In this document: piece after piece, positions 8,185 to 18,030 of the stretch
Layout: the number at the start of each line of letters is the position of its first letter
Numbering within the stretch: the first letter of the stretch is position 1
DNA from: JBHENN01 sp046262015
GTDB lineage: Bacteria > Actinomycetota > CADDZG01 > WHSQ01
Direction of reading: 5' to 3'
DNA length: 50,994 bases
NCBI GenBank assembly: GCA_046262015.1
Contig: JBHENN010000084.1
Coordinates: 1-50,994 of the forward strand
The notes under the pieces: model-generated
The model's database searches: none
The model's input: only the letters and a program-made list of their open reading frames with translations
What the model was told of the DNA's origin: nothing
Position numbers and translations under genes: made by a program

Positions 8185-8253
8185 ATGCGCTGGCTGGCGG
8201 CGACACTCACCGCGACCCTCTTACTGACGATCGGCCCCCCGGTCCGAGGCTAG
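8185..8253 (+). CDS. 22-residue signal-peptide-like ORF, possibly a gene remnant
   Basis: A short frame starts at ATG 8185, fourteen bases after a purine-rich GAAAGGAG block. It encodes Met-Arg-Trp, a hydrophobic run of Leu, Ala and Thr, then GPPVRG and a stop. It looks exactly like a Sec signal peptide with no mature protein after it. It could be the decayed start of a fifth operon gene or a real small membrane peptide. No continuation is seen in another frame. Confidence 0.25.
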   Translation: MRWLAATLTATLLLTIGPPVRG

Positions 8254-8367
8254 CGGCGAGAGGAATCGCGGGAGGGAGGCTGAGACCCTCTTAGCAGACG
8301 TATCGTGAGCCTTGACTGCGGCCGGCCGGTCGCAGGAAGACGCGGACAGCCGACCGAGGAGGCGTTG

Positions 8368-8697
8368 ATGGAAAGAGGATCCGTGGTGAAGGCCGCCCTC
8401 TACATGGGCGTGATCTCGCTGCTCCTGATCTGGCTACCCATCATCGGTCCGGTCGTGGCCGGGGTCGTCGGTGGCAGGGCGGCGCGCACGGTGGGGAAGG
8501 CTCTCGTCGCTGCGATGATCCCTTCGATCCTCCTGGGTGCGGGTCTGTTCGCCATCCTCACTGCGTTCGACCTACCCGTCATCGGCGCGGTGAGCGGAGT
8601 GGCCGTCTTCCTCTTTATCCTGATCGGCGACATCCCGATGGCGATCGCCGCCGCCGTGGTGGCATCGATGACACCCGACACGTCGCCCAGCCGGTAA
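8368..8697 (+). CDS. Small integral membrane protein of unknown function
   Basis: 109 residues from ATG 8368, chosen because GAGGAGG sits 8 bases upstream; a longer frame from 8305 has no such site. Three hydrophobic segments are visible (about 10-32, 43-65 and 70-98), separated by short Gly/Ala-rich loops, with a basic turn GGRAARTVGK after the first. There are no catalytic or metal motifs. It stands about 190 bases behind the iron operon with its own ribosome binding site, so membership in that operon is uncertain. It converges on the secreted protein gene at 8714. Confidence 0.7.
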   Translation: MERGSVVKAALYMGVISLLLIWLPIIGPVVAGVVGGRAARTVGKALVAAMIPSILLGAGLFAILTAFDLPVIGAVSGVAVFLFILIGDIPMAIAAAVVASMTPDTSPSR

Positions 8698-8713
8698 GGC
8701 AGGCCCTCAGGGG

Positions 8714-9340
8714 CTACTTCTTCTTCTTCTTGTCGACCAGCTTGTAGTCGGTGCCCACCTTGGTGGTGTCCATCGTGGGTGCCGCGACGCCGTCGGGGTA
8801 GTTGCCCGAGTAGATCATGGTCTGGGCCTGGGGCGCCGTCAGCGTTGCCCCCTTACCAAGGCCCTCGTGGAGCTTCCGAGGCACCGTGAACATCCCTCCG
8901 ATGACCCCTATCTCGATCGGCTCGTTGTCGCCGCACGCGTCGCGCATGTGCGCCTTGAACTGCGTCATGTCGGGGGTGGTCACGCCGCTGTAGAAACCCT
9001 CGAATATCAGACAGTAGGCGCCGCCGGGACCGTCGGGGTTGGCCCTGAAGCGATAGGCGACGCCCTGGGTGGCGGGCGGAGCGTTCTGGGCCTCGATCGT
9101 GATGTAGAGGTTCTTGGCGTCGTTCGCCAGGGACACCGAGAGTATGTCGGTGACGGTGCTGGGGTCGGCGCCGCCGACGTCCCCCACCGTTCCGTCGCCG
9201 AGGCCTTGGTCGTTGATGCCGTTGGCGTCGTCGACGGCGTCCTCGATGACCACGACCTGCTTCGGGGCGGCACCCGCCAGCGGCGAGATGGCGGCCAGGG
9301 CGAGACCAAGGGTTGCAGCGACCGCGAGTGTCCGCTTCAT
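8714..9340 (-). CDS. Secreted protein of unknown function with a poly-lysine C-terminus
   Basis: 208 residues. The start at 9340 is fixed by a strong GGAGGAGG 7 bases upstream and by the signal peptide that follows (Met-Lys-Arg-Thr, hydrophobic core, PLAGAA). The open frame continues further upstream but without a ribosome binding site. The mature protein is acidic and beta-rich, with a Gly/Asp-rich segment near residues 38-60 that could bind calcium, and two Cys near residues 133 and 154. It ends in five consecutive Lys residues. The layout recalls extracellular DOMON-like or choice-of-anchor domains, but I cannot assign it. Expression is probably independent, since no gene overlaps it. Confidence 0.8.
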   Translation of the reverse strand: MKRTLAVAATLGLALAAISPLAGAAPKQVVVIEDAVDDANGINDQGLGDGTVGDVGGADPSTVTDILSVSLANDAKNLYITIEAQNAPPATQGVAYRFRANPDGPGGAYCLIFEGFYSGVTTPDMTQFKAHMRDACGDNEPIEIGVIGGMFTVPRKLHEGLGKGATLTAPQAQTMIYSGNYPDGVAAPTMDTTKVGTDYKLVDKKKKK

Positions 9341-9456
9341 CGTGCCTCCTCCATCTAGGGCAGACCCTGCGATCCACCGCTCATGGAGGAACCCTTTCGC
9401 CGTGGGGGTGCCTAGTCCTGCCGAGGTTGGCGGGATACGCCCGGCTGCTCGGCCCG

Positions 9457-9867
9457 TCAGGCGGGCTGCTCCATCCGCATGATCCCCATCACGGCGGTCG
9501 AGCACAGCGCCTCGAACGACGCGTCGATGATGTTGTCGGACACGCAGCCGGCGTTCCAGAACCGGACGCCGTCGGTGGCCTCGACCAGCACCCGGACGCT
9601 CGCCGCCGTTCCTTTGGGAGCATCGACCACCGATACCTTGTAATCGGACAACCTGACCCGATCGATGTCTGGGAAATGGCCCTCGAGGCACCCCCGTAGA
9701 GCGCTGTCGAGCGCGTGGACGGGGCCGACCCCCTCGGCGACGCTCGTCACCGAGGTACCGTCGATCGTGAGAGTGACCTCGGCCGCGGCGGTGGAGCCCC
9801 AGCCGTTGCGCCTCTCGGCCGTCACCTTGTAGCCGTCGACGGAGAAATAGGACCCGGTCACGTTCAC
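9457..9867 (-). CDS. Free-standing LeuA/CimA-type regulatory (LeuA_dimer) domain
   Basis: 136 residues from a GTG that overlaps the leuB stop (GTGA). The whole protein matches the C-terminal allosteric domain of citramalate and isopropylmalate synthases: SYFSVDGYKV at the start, GVGPVHALDSALR in the middle, RLSDYKV, and the closing SDNIIDASFEALC. It resembles the CimA branch more than the LeuA branch. In known enzymes this domain binds the end product, isoleucine or leucine, and inhibits the catalytic part. No catalytic CimA is encoded here, and leuA in this operon already has its own C-terminal domain. It may be a trans-acting regulatory subunit or the tail of a deleted cimA. The clean domain boundary favours a functional protein. 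Confidence 0.85.
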   Translation of the reverse strand: MNVTGSYFSVDGYKVTAERRNGWGSTAAAEVTLTIDGTSVTSVAEGVGPVHALDSALRGCLEGHFPDIDRVRLSDYKVSVVDAPKGTAASVRVLVEATDGVRFWNAGCVSDNIIDASFEALCSTAVMGIMRMEQPA

Positions 9868-10736
9868 GTCGTCACGCTCTCTTTCACGAGCTCGACCAGC
9901 ATCATCTCGACGGCCCGGATCGCACCGGTGGCGTCCGCGCGGCCCGTCCCGGCCAGGTCGGGGGCCGAACCGTGCACGGGCTCGAACAAGCCGATGCAGC
10001 GGCCCCTGCGGGTGGTTGGATCGGGATGGACATTTGCGCTCGCGGCGCGCCCGAGCCCTCCACCCACGCCGGCAGCGACGTCCGAGAGCAGGTCGCCGAA
10101 CAGGTTGTCCGTGAGGATCACGTCGAAGCGCGCCGGATCCACGACGAGGTGGTACGCGGCGGCGTCGGCGTGCTCGTAACGCAGCTCTACGTCCGGGAAC
10201 GATGCCGCGACGCGCTCGACCACCTCGCGCCACAGGGCGCCGGCGTAAGCCAGGACGTTGGTCTTGTGCACCAGCGTCACCACCCCGGAGCGCTGGCGCG
10301 CGAGCTCCAACGCGTAGCGGGCGCAGCGGGCGATGGCCGCCGCGGTGTTGTGGCTCTCTTCGACGGCGGTGTCGCCCGCACGGTGGCCGCGGCCGGCATA
10401 GGACCCCTCGGTGTTCTCCCGGACGAACACGAGGCCGAGCTCGGGGAAGGGCCGCAGGTTGATGTAGAGGTCGAGCTCGCGGCGGAGCCGGAGCAGCACG
10501 CCCCGTTCGAGCACTCCGTCGGGCACGCGGGGGTCTCCCACGGCTCCGAGCAGGAGCGCATCGCATCCCCGGATGGTCTCCAGCTCGGCAGGGGAGAGGA
10601 GCACGCCGGTAGCGAGATAGCGCTCTGCGCTCGCTCCGATGTCGACCGTCTCCACGGTATTGGGCAGGTGCGCCCGCGCCGCCATCGTTACCTCGGGCCC
10701 GATGCCGTCCCCGGCAAGCACGGCGATGCGCGTCAC
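9864..10736 (-). CDS. leuB: 3-isopropylmalate dehydrogenase, short at the C-terminus
   Basis: 290 residues from GTG 10736, which overlaps the leuD stop as GTGA. It performs the NAD-dependent oxidative decarboxylation of 3-isopropylmalate in leucine synthesis. Family landmarks are present: LAGDGIGPEV at the N-terminus, the Arg-rich LLRLRREL with NLRP, ENTEG, HKTNVL with the catalytic Lys, DNLFGDLLSD with metal-binding Asp residues, and EPVHGSAPD. Family members are usually 335-360 residues. This one lacks a loop of 15-20 residues after NLRP and stops about 35 residues early, soon after the final EPVHGSAPDLAG region. The missing C-terminal helices end exactly where the regulatory-domain gene starts. 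Activity is probable but not certain. Confidence 0.92.
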   Translation of the reverse strand: MTRIAVLAGDGIGPEVTMAARAHLPNTVETVDIGASAERYLATGVLLSPAELETIRGCDALLLGAVGDPRVPDGVLERGVLLRLRRELDLYINLRPFPELGLVFVRENTEGSYAGRGHRAGDTAVEESHNTAAAIARCARYALELARQRSGVVTLVHKTNVLAYAGALWREVVERVAASFPDVELRYEHADAAAYHLVVDPARFDVILTDNLFGDLLSDVAAGVGGGLGRAASANVHPDPTTRRGRCIGLFEPVHGSAPDLAGTGRADATGAIRAVEMMLVELVKESVTT

Positions 10737-11221
10737 CGCGACGCCTTGGCGGCTCGCACCCATCCCACCAGACCGCCGGCTCGGACGATGTCCATCACGA
10801 ACGGGGGGAGGGGCTCGGCCGTGAGCGTCACCCCCCGGGTCAGGTTGGAGATCGAGCCTGTCGCCGTGTCGACCTCGACCTCGTCGCCGGTGCTGGTCGC
10901 AGCGACGGCCTGTGGGCTGGTCAGCACCGCCAGACCCGTGTTGACCGAGTTGCGGAAGAAGATGCGTGCGAACGACACCGCGACGATGGCGGCCACACCG
11001 GCCCCCTTCAGCGCGATGGGGGCGTGCTCGCGGCTCGATCCGCAGCCGAAATTGGCCCCCGCGAAGACGACGTCTCCGTGCTGGACCGAGGATGCGAACG
11101 ACGGATCGAGATCCTCGAGCGCGTGGACCGCCAGCTCGCTCTCGTCCGTCGTGATGAGGTGGCGCGCCGGGATGATCACGTCGGTGTCGACGTTGTCTCC
11201 GTAGACCCAGGCCCTAGCCAA
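10733..11221 (-). CDS. leuD: 3-isopropylmalate dehydratase small subunit
   Basis: 162 residues, the swivel domain of isopropylmalate isomerase, which pairs with LeuC. The N-terminus WVYGDNVDTDVIIP and the active-site loop GANFGCGSSREHAP are diagnostic, as are SFARIFFRNSVNTGL and the C-terminal hydrophobic segment. The start is taken as TTG 11221 inside the end of leuC, with GGAGAGGG about a dozen bases upstream. An in-frame ATG ten codons earlier would add an Arg/Trp-rich extension not seen in the family. The length fits the short, archaeal-type LeuD that goes with the 440-residue LeuC here. It is in the operon between leuC and leuB with overlaps on both sides. Confidence 0.95.
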   Translation of the reverse strand: MARAWVYGDNVDTDVIIPARHLITTDESELAVHALEDLDPSFASSVQHGDVVFAGANFGCGSSREHAPIALKGAGVAAIVAVSFARIFFRNSVNTGLAVLTSPQAVAATSTGDEVEVDTATGSISNLTRGVTLTAEPLPPFVMDIVRAGGLVGWVRAAKASR

Positions 11222-12532
11222 CCGCCACCACCGCCCTCTCCGGTGCAGCATCGGGCGCGCCGGCAACGGCGTCGGGATGCACGATCTCTCCCGCCAGCGC
11301 GGTGGCCATCGCGACCGCCGGATTGGCGAGGTAGACCTGTGCGGTCGGGTCGCCCATGCGCCCGATGTAGTTGCGGTTCGAGGTCGAGAGGCAGACCTCG
11401 CCGGGTCCGAGCACGCCCATGTGTGCGCCGAGGCAGGCCCCGCACGTGGGGGTCGAGACCGCGGCACCTGCCGCTGCGAAACGGTCGAGCAGCCCCTCGT
11501 CGTTCGCCTGGCGCCACACCCGCTGGGTCGCAGGGACGACCATCATCCGAACGGTCGAAGCGATCGCGCGCTCGCCGAGTACGTGTGCGGCGAGCCGCAG
11601 GTCCTCGATGCGGGCGTTGGTGCACGAACCCAGGAACACCTGGTCCACCTTGACGCCGGCGACCTCCGATACGGGCACCGCGCGTGACGGCAGTGATGGC
11701 CGAGCCACCATCGGGTCGATCGCGGAGACGTCGATCTCGATCGTGCGGGCGTAGGACGCTCCGGGGTCCGAGGCCAGGACCTCGAACGGGCGACGGCGGC
11801 CCGTATCGGCCTGGCGTCCCTCGACGTAGGCGCGGGTCACGTCGTCGGGCGCGATGATGCCCGACTTGGCGCCGGCCTCGATAGCCATGTTGGTGAGCGT
11901 GAGGCGCGAGTCCATAGACAGGTGCCGGAGCCCGTCGCCGGTGTGCTCCATGGCCATGTAGTGGGCCCCGTCATCGCCGATCTCGGCGATGACCGTCAGG
12001 ATCAGGTCCTTGCCCACGATCCACGGCCCCGGCCGGCCCCGGTAGGAGATCCTCATCGACTCCGGCACCCGCAACCAGATCTGCCCGGTGGCCATCACCG
12101 CGGCGAGATCGGTCGAGCCCACCCCGGTCGAGAAACATCCGAGCGCGCCGTAGGTGCACGAGTGTGAGTCGGCGCCGATCACCACCTGTCCCGGCAGCAC
12201 CAGAGCCTCTTCGGGGAGCAGGATGTGCTCGATCCCCCCCTTGCCTGCCTCGAAGAAGTGCACGATGTCCTGCTCGAGCGCGAACCTCCGCATGCGCGTC
12301 ATCAGCTTCGCCGACGCGATGTCCTTGGCCGGGGCGAAGTGCGATGCAACCAGGGCTATCTTCGTCCGGTCCCACACCTGGTCCGCCATCTCGTGGAAGG
12401 CGTCTGCGGCTGCGGGGGCCGTGACGTCGTTGGCCATCGCGAGGTCGACGTCACACATCACGATCTCGCCGGGAGAGACCTCGGCGCGCCGGGCGTGCCG
12501 CGCCAGGATCTTCTCGGTGATCGTGTGGGCGC

Positions 12533-12536
<4 letters not shown>
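11214..12536 (-). CDS. leuC: 3-isopropylmalate dehydratase large subunit
   Basis: 440 residues of the aconitase superfamily. It isomerises 2-isopropylmalate to 3-isopropylmalate with LeuD. The [4Fe-4S] ligands are seen in GSCTNAR and the PTCGACLG pair. Substrate and cluster residues appear in GADSHSCTYGALG and STSNRNYIGRMG. Its length and motif details fit the short archaeal/thermophile type rather than the 470-residue proteobacterial type. The ATG overlaps the leuA stop as ATGA, and the 3' end overlaps leuD. It belongs to the ilv-leu operon starting near 17960. Confidence 0.97.
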
Positions 12537-14070
<1,534 letters not shown>

Positions 14071-14083
<13 letters not shown>

Positions 14084-15060
14084 GACATCATCTCCCTGAG
14101 CCCCGCACCGACCTCTTCGATCGGGTGGCGGCGCTGGCGACTCCGTTCGGCTTCGAGCACCGGGGTCCCGGCCTGGTTCTCGAGCACCCATTCGCGGGCG
14201 AACGCCCCCGAGGTGATGTCCTCGAGGATCGCGGCCATCGCCGCCTCGGTCTCGCGCCCGATCACCCGGCGGCCACGCGTTAGGTCGCCGTACTCCGCGG
14301 TGTCGGATATCGCCGACCGCATCTGCGAGAAACCGCCCTCGTAGAGAAGGTCCACGATGAGCTTGAGCTCGTGCATGCACTCGAAGTACGCGATCTCGGG
14401 CTGATAGCCGGCCGCAACGAGCGTCTCGAACCCGGCCTGGACGAGCCTCGACACCCCCCCGCACAGCACCGCTTGCTCCCCGAACAGATCGGTCTCCGTC
14501 TCTTCGGCAAACGTGGTGCCGATGACCCCGGCGCGCGTACACCCGAGGGAGCGCGCGTAGGCGAGCCCGATCTGCGTGGCCCTGCCGGTAGCGTCCTGGT
14601 GGACCGCGAGCAGTGCCGGCACGCCGCTGCCTTGCTCGAAGGTGCGACGGACCAGCGGTCCCGGGGCCTTCGGGGCGACCATCACGACGTCGTTCCCGGG
14701 TGGCGGTTCGATCTGGCCGAAGTGGATGTTGAATCCGTGGGCGAACAAGAGCGCGCCGTCGGGACGGAGGTTGGGCTCGACCGCGTCGCGGTACACGCTC
14801 GCCTGGTGCTGATCGGGGACGAGGAACGCGACCACGTCGGCTCCCGAGCACGCCTCGTAGAGGGGAGTCGGGTTGAGGCCGTCCTCCTCGGCGCGCCCCC
14901 ACGACGGTGAATCCTTGCGAAGGCCCACGACGACGTCCACGCCCGACTCGGACAGGTTGAGCGAGTGCGCCCGGCCTTGCGAGCCGTAACCGAGGACGGC
15001 CACGCGCGCGCCGGTGAGAGCGTCGTTGTCGGCGTCGGAGTCGTAATAGATCGTGGGCAT
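14071..15060 (-). CDS. ilvC: Ketol-acid reductoisomerase (class I)
   Basis: 329 residues converting acetolactate and acetohydroxybutyrate to dihydroxy acids. The N-terminal Rossmann domain has GYGSQGRAH (residues 24-32), and the cofactor loop LRKDSPSW is typical of NADPH-using class I enzymes. The C-terminal knotted helical domain contains the metal-binding acidic residues in GEQAVLCGG, YFECMHELKLIVDL and SDTAEYGD. GGAGG lies upstream of the ATG. It follows ilvN by 15 bases and overlaps leuA. Confidence 0.98.
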
Positions 15061-15075
15061 GTAGGGAGTCCTCCT

Positions 15076-15624
15076 TCAGGAGACGGATCGCATGCTGGTC
15101 GTGGACAGGGGACGCACGGCCGCCGGTTTCAGCCCACGCCCGCCGCGGGCCAGCGCCACCCGCCCGGTGCGAGCCATCTCGAGGATGCGGTAGGGACGGA
15201 GCAGCTCTTCGAGAGCGCGAACCTTGTCGGGCGTGCCGGTAGCCTCGATCGTGAGCGCTTCCGGGCAGACGTCGAGGATCTGTGCTCGGAAGATCTCGGC
15301 GATCGCGATGACCTCCGCGCGCGCTTCGGCTCCGGCGCCGACCTTGATAAGGGCGAGCTCGCGCTCGACCGCGCCGTCGTGAGGGAGCTCGGCGATCCGC
15401 AGGACATTGATCAGCTTGTGGAGCTGTTTGGTGATCTGTTCGACGGGCTTGCCGTCGGCCGACACCGCGATCGTCATGCGGGACACCTCCGGGTGCTCGG
15501 TCTCCCCGACCGCGAGCGAATCGATGTTGAAGCCGCGGCGCGCGAACAGCCCCGCGATCCGGGCCAGGACCCCGGGTCGGTTCTCGACGAGCACCGACAA
15601 CGTGTGTGGTGGGTGGTCGGTCAT
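15076..15624 (-). CDS. ilvN: Acetolactate synthase small (regulatory) subunit
   Basis: 182 residues. The N-terminal ACT domain starts LSVLVENRPGVLARIAGLFARRG, the valine-binding fold that controls IlvB, and a second ALS_ss domain follows from about 85. The last 25 residues, rich in Arg, Ser and Pro, extend past the usual family end and look disordered. Its ATG overlaps the ilvB stop by four bases, so the two subunits are made together. Confidence 0.97.
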   Translation of the reverse strand: MTDHPPHTLSVLVENRPGVLARIAGLFARRGFNIDSLAVGETEHPEVSRMTIAVSADGKPVEQITKQLHKLINVLRIAELPHDGAVERELALIKVGAGAEARAEVIAIAEIFRAQILDVCPEALTIEATGTPDKVRALEELLRPYRILEMARTGRVALARGGRGLKPAAVRPLSTTSMRSVS

Positions 15625-17378
15625 GCGCCAACCTGCCGCAGGGCGGGCTCGAGCGCGCGGACCGCCTCCACCGGCGCCTCAGGCGCCAGCATGATGTCGT
15701 CGTTCGACGCTCCGGCCGGAACGATCGGGAAGCACTTCTCGGCCGGGTCGACGCGGAAGTCGATCACGCAGAAGCGATCGTCTACCCCTAGCGCCTTGTC
15801 GACGACCGCGTCCACCTCGTCGACGGTTGAGGCGCGCAGGCCGATCCCGCCGTAGGCCTCGGCCAGCCGGACGTAGTCGGGGACGTCCGGCGGGAGATAC
15901 ACCTGGGAGAAGCGGGACGAGTAGAAGAGCTCCTGCCACTGGCGGACCATTCCGAGGTGGGCGTTGTTGAGGATCGCAACCGTGATCGGCACCCGCTCGA
16001 TCGCGGCCGTTGCGAGCTCCTGTGCGGTCATCTGGAAGCACCCGTCGCCGTCGACCGCGACCACGCGCCGGTCGGGGCAGCCCACCTTGGCTCCGAACGC
16101 CGCCGGAACGGCGAAACCCATCGTGCCGAGCCCGCCCGACGACACGAACGATCGGGGATGGTTGCAGCGCATCATCTGCGACGCCCACATCTGGTGCTGG
16201 CCCACGCCGGTCACGACGATCGCCTCCCCGCCAAGAGCCCGGTCGAGTGCCTCGATCACGAACTGCGGCTTGACGGGCCCGTCTTCCGGCTGCTCGTACG
16301 CGAGCGGGTGCGAGCGGTCCCACCCCGAGACCTCCTTGAGCCACGGGCCCAGGTCGGGACGTCCTTCGGTCGCGACGTCGGCCGCCACCGCGTCCGCCAT
16401 GGCGCCCACGGCTTGGCGGGCGTCGGCGACGATCGGGACGTCGGCGGCTCGGTTCTTGCCGATCTCCGCGGGGTCGATGTCGACATGGATCACCTTGGCG
16501 CCGGACGCGAACGCGTCCAGCCGCCCCGTGACGCGGTCGTCGAAGCGCGCCCCCAAGGCGATCAAGAGGTCGCACCGCTGCATCGCCGTGACCGCGGCGT
16601 AGGAGCCGTGCATCCCCGGCATCCCCAGACAGAGGGGATGGTCGTCGGGGAACGCACCGCGCGCCATGAGAGTGGTCACTACCGGCGCGCCTAAGGCTTC
16701 GGCGAGGCGGGCGAGCTCGGCCGCAGCGCCCGCCTTGACGATGCCACCGCCGACGTACACGACCGGGCGGTGCGCCGCCCGGATCAGCTCGGCCGCGCTG
16801 CGCACCTGCCGCTCGTTCGCGCGCGTAGTGGGCCGGTAGCCGGGGAGGTCGATAGTAGAGGGCCACTTGAAGACGGTTTGCGCTTGCAGCACGTCCTTGG
16901 GCACGTCGACGAGGACGGGTCCCGGCCGACCGGTCGACGCGATGTAGAAGGCTTCGGCGATCGTCGGGGCGATCTCGTCCGGGTCCATCACCTTGTAGTT
17001 GTGCTTCGTGATGGGCATCGTGATGCCGGTGATGTCGGCTTCCTGGAACGCGTCGTTCCCGATCACCGGGCGGGGCACCTGGCCGGTGATCGCGACCAGG
17101 GGGATCGAATCCATGAACGCGTCTGCCAGCGGGGTCACGAGATTCGTCGCCCCCGGTCCCGACGTCGCCATGCATACTCCGACCTTGCCGGTCGTCTGCG
17201 CGTAGCCCTCCGCAGCATGGCCGGCGCCTTGCTCGTGGCGCATCAGGATGTGGCGGATCGAGGACTCGAGCAACGGATCGTACGCGGGGAGGATCGCGCC
17301 CCCGGGGATCCCGAAGATGACCTCGACGCCGGCGGCCTCCAGCGACGAGATCAGCGACTGCGCGCCGGTGACACTCAC
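15621..17378 (-). CDS. ilvB: Acetolactate synthase catalytic subunit
   Basis: 585 residues of a thiamine-diphosphate enzyme that forms acetolactate or acetohydroxybutyrate from pyruvate. The N-terminal PYR domain has GIPGGAILPAYD, the catalytic Glu in HEQGAGHAAEGYA and SGPGATN. A central FAD-binding domain (about 195-330) includes VHVDIDPAEIGKN. The C-terminal PP domain has the cofactor motif starting VDGDGCFQM and ending near ILNNAHLG. The length is normal. It is preceded by a small unknown gene after 37 bases, and both lie behind the attenuator at 17786-17812. Confidence 0.98.
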   Translation of the reverse strand: MSVTGAQSLISSLEAAGVEVIFGIPGGAILPAYDPLLESSIRHILMRHEQGAGHAAEGYAQTTGKVGVCMATSGPGATNLVTPLADAFMDSIPLVAITGQVPRPVIGNDAFQEADITGITMPITKHNYKVMDPDEIAPTIAEAFYIASTGRPGPVLVDVPKDVLQAQTVFKWPSTIDLPGYRPTTRANERQVRSAAELIRAAHRPVVYVGGGIVKAGAAAELARLAEALGAPVVTTLMARGAFPDDHPLCLGMPGMHGSYAAVTAMQRCDLLIALGARFDDRVTGRLDAFASGAKVIHVDIDPAEIGKNRAADVPIVADARQAVGAMADAVAADVATEGRPDLGPWLKEVSGWDRSHPLAYEQPEDGPVKPQFVIEALDRALGGEAIVVTGVGQHQMWASQMMRCNHPRSFVSSGGLGTMGFAVPAAFGAKVGCPDRRVVAVDGDGCFQMTAQELATAAIERVPITVAILNNAHLGMVRQWQELFYSSRFSQVYLPPDVPDYVRLAEAYGGIGLRASTVDEVDAVVDKALGVDDRFCVIDFRVDPAEKCFPIVPAGASNDDIMLAPEAPVEAVRALEPALRQVGA

Positions 17379-17415
17379 CGGGGCGGTCTCTTGCGAACGC
17401 GCACCTGGACCCGGA

Positions 17416-17715
17416 TCATGCGCTGGACCCCGGCGGTGGAGCGCCGCCGGGCGCGCCGCCGTCCACGCGGACCACGGTGTAGGCGTGGGCGGCCAGGTGG
17501 TTGGCGGCTCGCTCGAAGGTGTCCGGCGAGCTCGACGGCAGCTCGGTGTCCATCTCCGGACAGTCGACCGAGCCTCTCAAGGTCGCCCGCTCGGAGGTGA
17601 AGTAACGCTCGAACCATGCTCGTTGATGCTCGTCCGGCACGTCCAGCCGCACCTGACCCGGGCCGCGCCATTCCGCCGTACCTACCTCGGTGCCGTTCTC
17701 GATGTGGAACTTCAT
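17416..17715 (-). CDS. Small unknown protein, first gene after the ilv attenuator
   Basis: 99 residues from ATG 17715 with AAGGAG placed 6 bases upstream. The first 75 residues look like a compact alpha/beta domain (MKFHIENGTEVGTAEW, GQVRLDVPDEHQRAWFERYF). The C-terminus is a Gly/Pro/Ala tail. There is no signal peptide, transmembrane helix or catalytic motif. Its position between the branched-chain attenuator and ilvB means it is made with the pathway enzymes, so it may assist or regulate them; that is inference. I do not recognise the family. Confidence 0.75.
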   Translation of the reverse strand: MKFHIENGTEVGTAEWRGPGQVRLDVPDEHQRAWFERYFTSERATLRGSVDCPEMDTELPSSSPDTFERAANHLAAHAYTVVRVDGGAPGGAPPPGSSA

Positions 17716-17785
17716 CGCAGCTCCTTTCGGTCGTCCTGTTCCTGCCTGCCGTCTACTGGGTTTCCATGGGCTGTTTCCGGGAACC

Positions 17786-17812
17786 AAAAAACCCCCCGGG
17801 GACCGGAGGGTT
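17786..17812 (-). terminator. Attenuator terminator of the ilv-leu operon
   Basis: On the minus strand a 10-base-pair stem (AACCCTCCGG with CCGGGGGGTT, one G-U pair, loop TCC) runs into a tract of six Ts counting the last two stem bases. It lies 38 bases after the leader-peptide stop and 71 bases before the first structural gene, the classic attenuator position. Confidence 0.85.
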
Positions 17813-17849
17813 AGCGCAACGCCGCAGGGCCATGGGCCCGGGCGCGCGC

Positions 17850-17906
17850 TCAGGTAATAAGTACGAGGCTGGTGATGAAGCGGCGGTGCGTCGCTCTAGC
17901 GGTCAA
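17850..17906 (-). CDS. Branched-chain leader peptide for transcription attenuation
   Basis: An 18-residue frame starts with TTG at 17906, with GGAG eight bases upstream, and ends ...FITSLVLIT. The last nine residues contain two Ile, two Leu and one Val, with Leu-Val-Leu-Ile consecutive. It lies about 55 bases after a consensus promoter and directly before the terminator hairpin. Stalling of ribosomes at these codons when charged Leu, Val or Ile tRNA is scarce would favour an antiterminator. Actinobacterial ilvB operons have leaders of this kind; the TTG start is inferred from the upstream site. Confidence 0.7.
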   Translation of the reverse strand: MTARATHRRFITSLVLIT

Positions 17907-17968
17907 CTCTTCGGCTCCGATCGTGTCGGGCGGGTTGACCTCGGCGACGTTGCTGAGGTGTTCGAGCG

Positions 17969-17996
17969 AGTATAGGCGTCGCGGGCTGCCTGTCAA
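17969..17996 (-). promoter_or_regulatory. Consensus vegetative promoter of the ilv-leu operon
   Basis: TTGACA (-35, complement of 17991-17996) and TATACT (-10, complement of 17969-17974) are separated by 16 bases. Transcription should start near 17962, giving a 5' leader of about 250 bases that holds the leader peptide and attenuator. Confidence 0.8.
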
Positions 17997-18030
17997 CCCA
18001 CGGGATGGCGCGGAGGCGGCGCGGGTCCAA

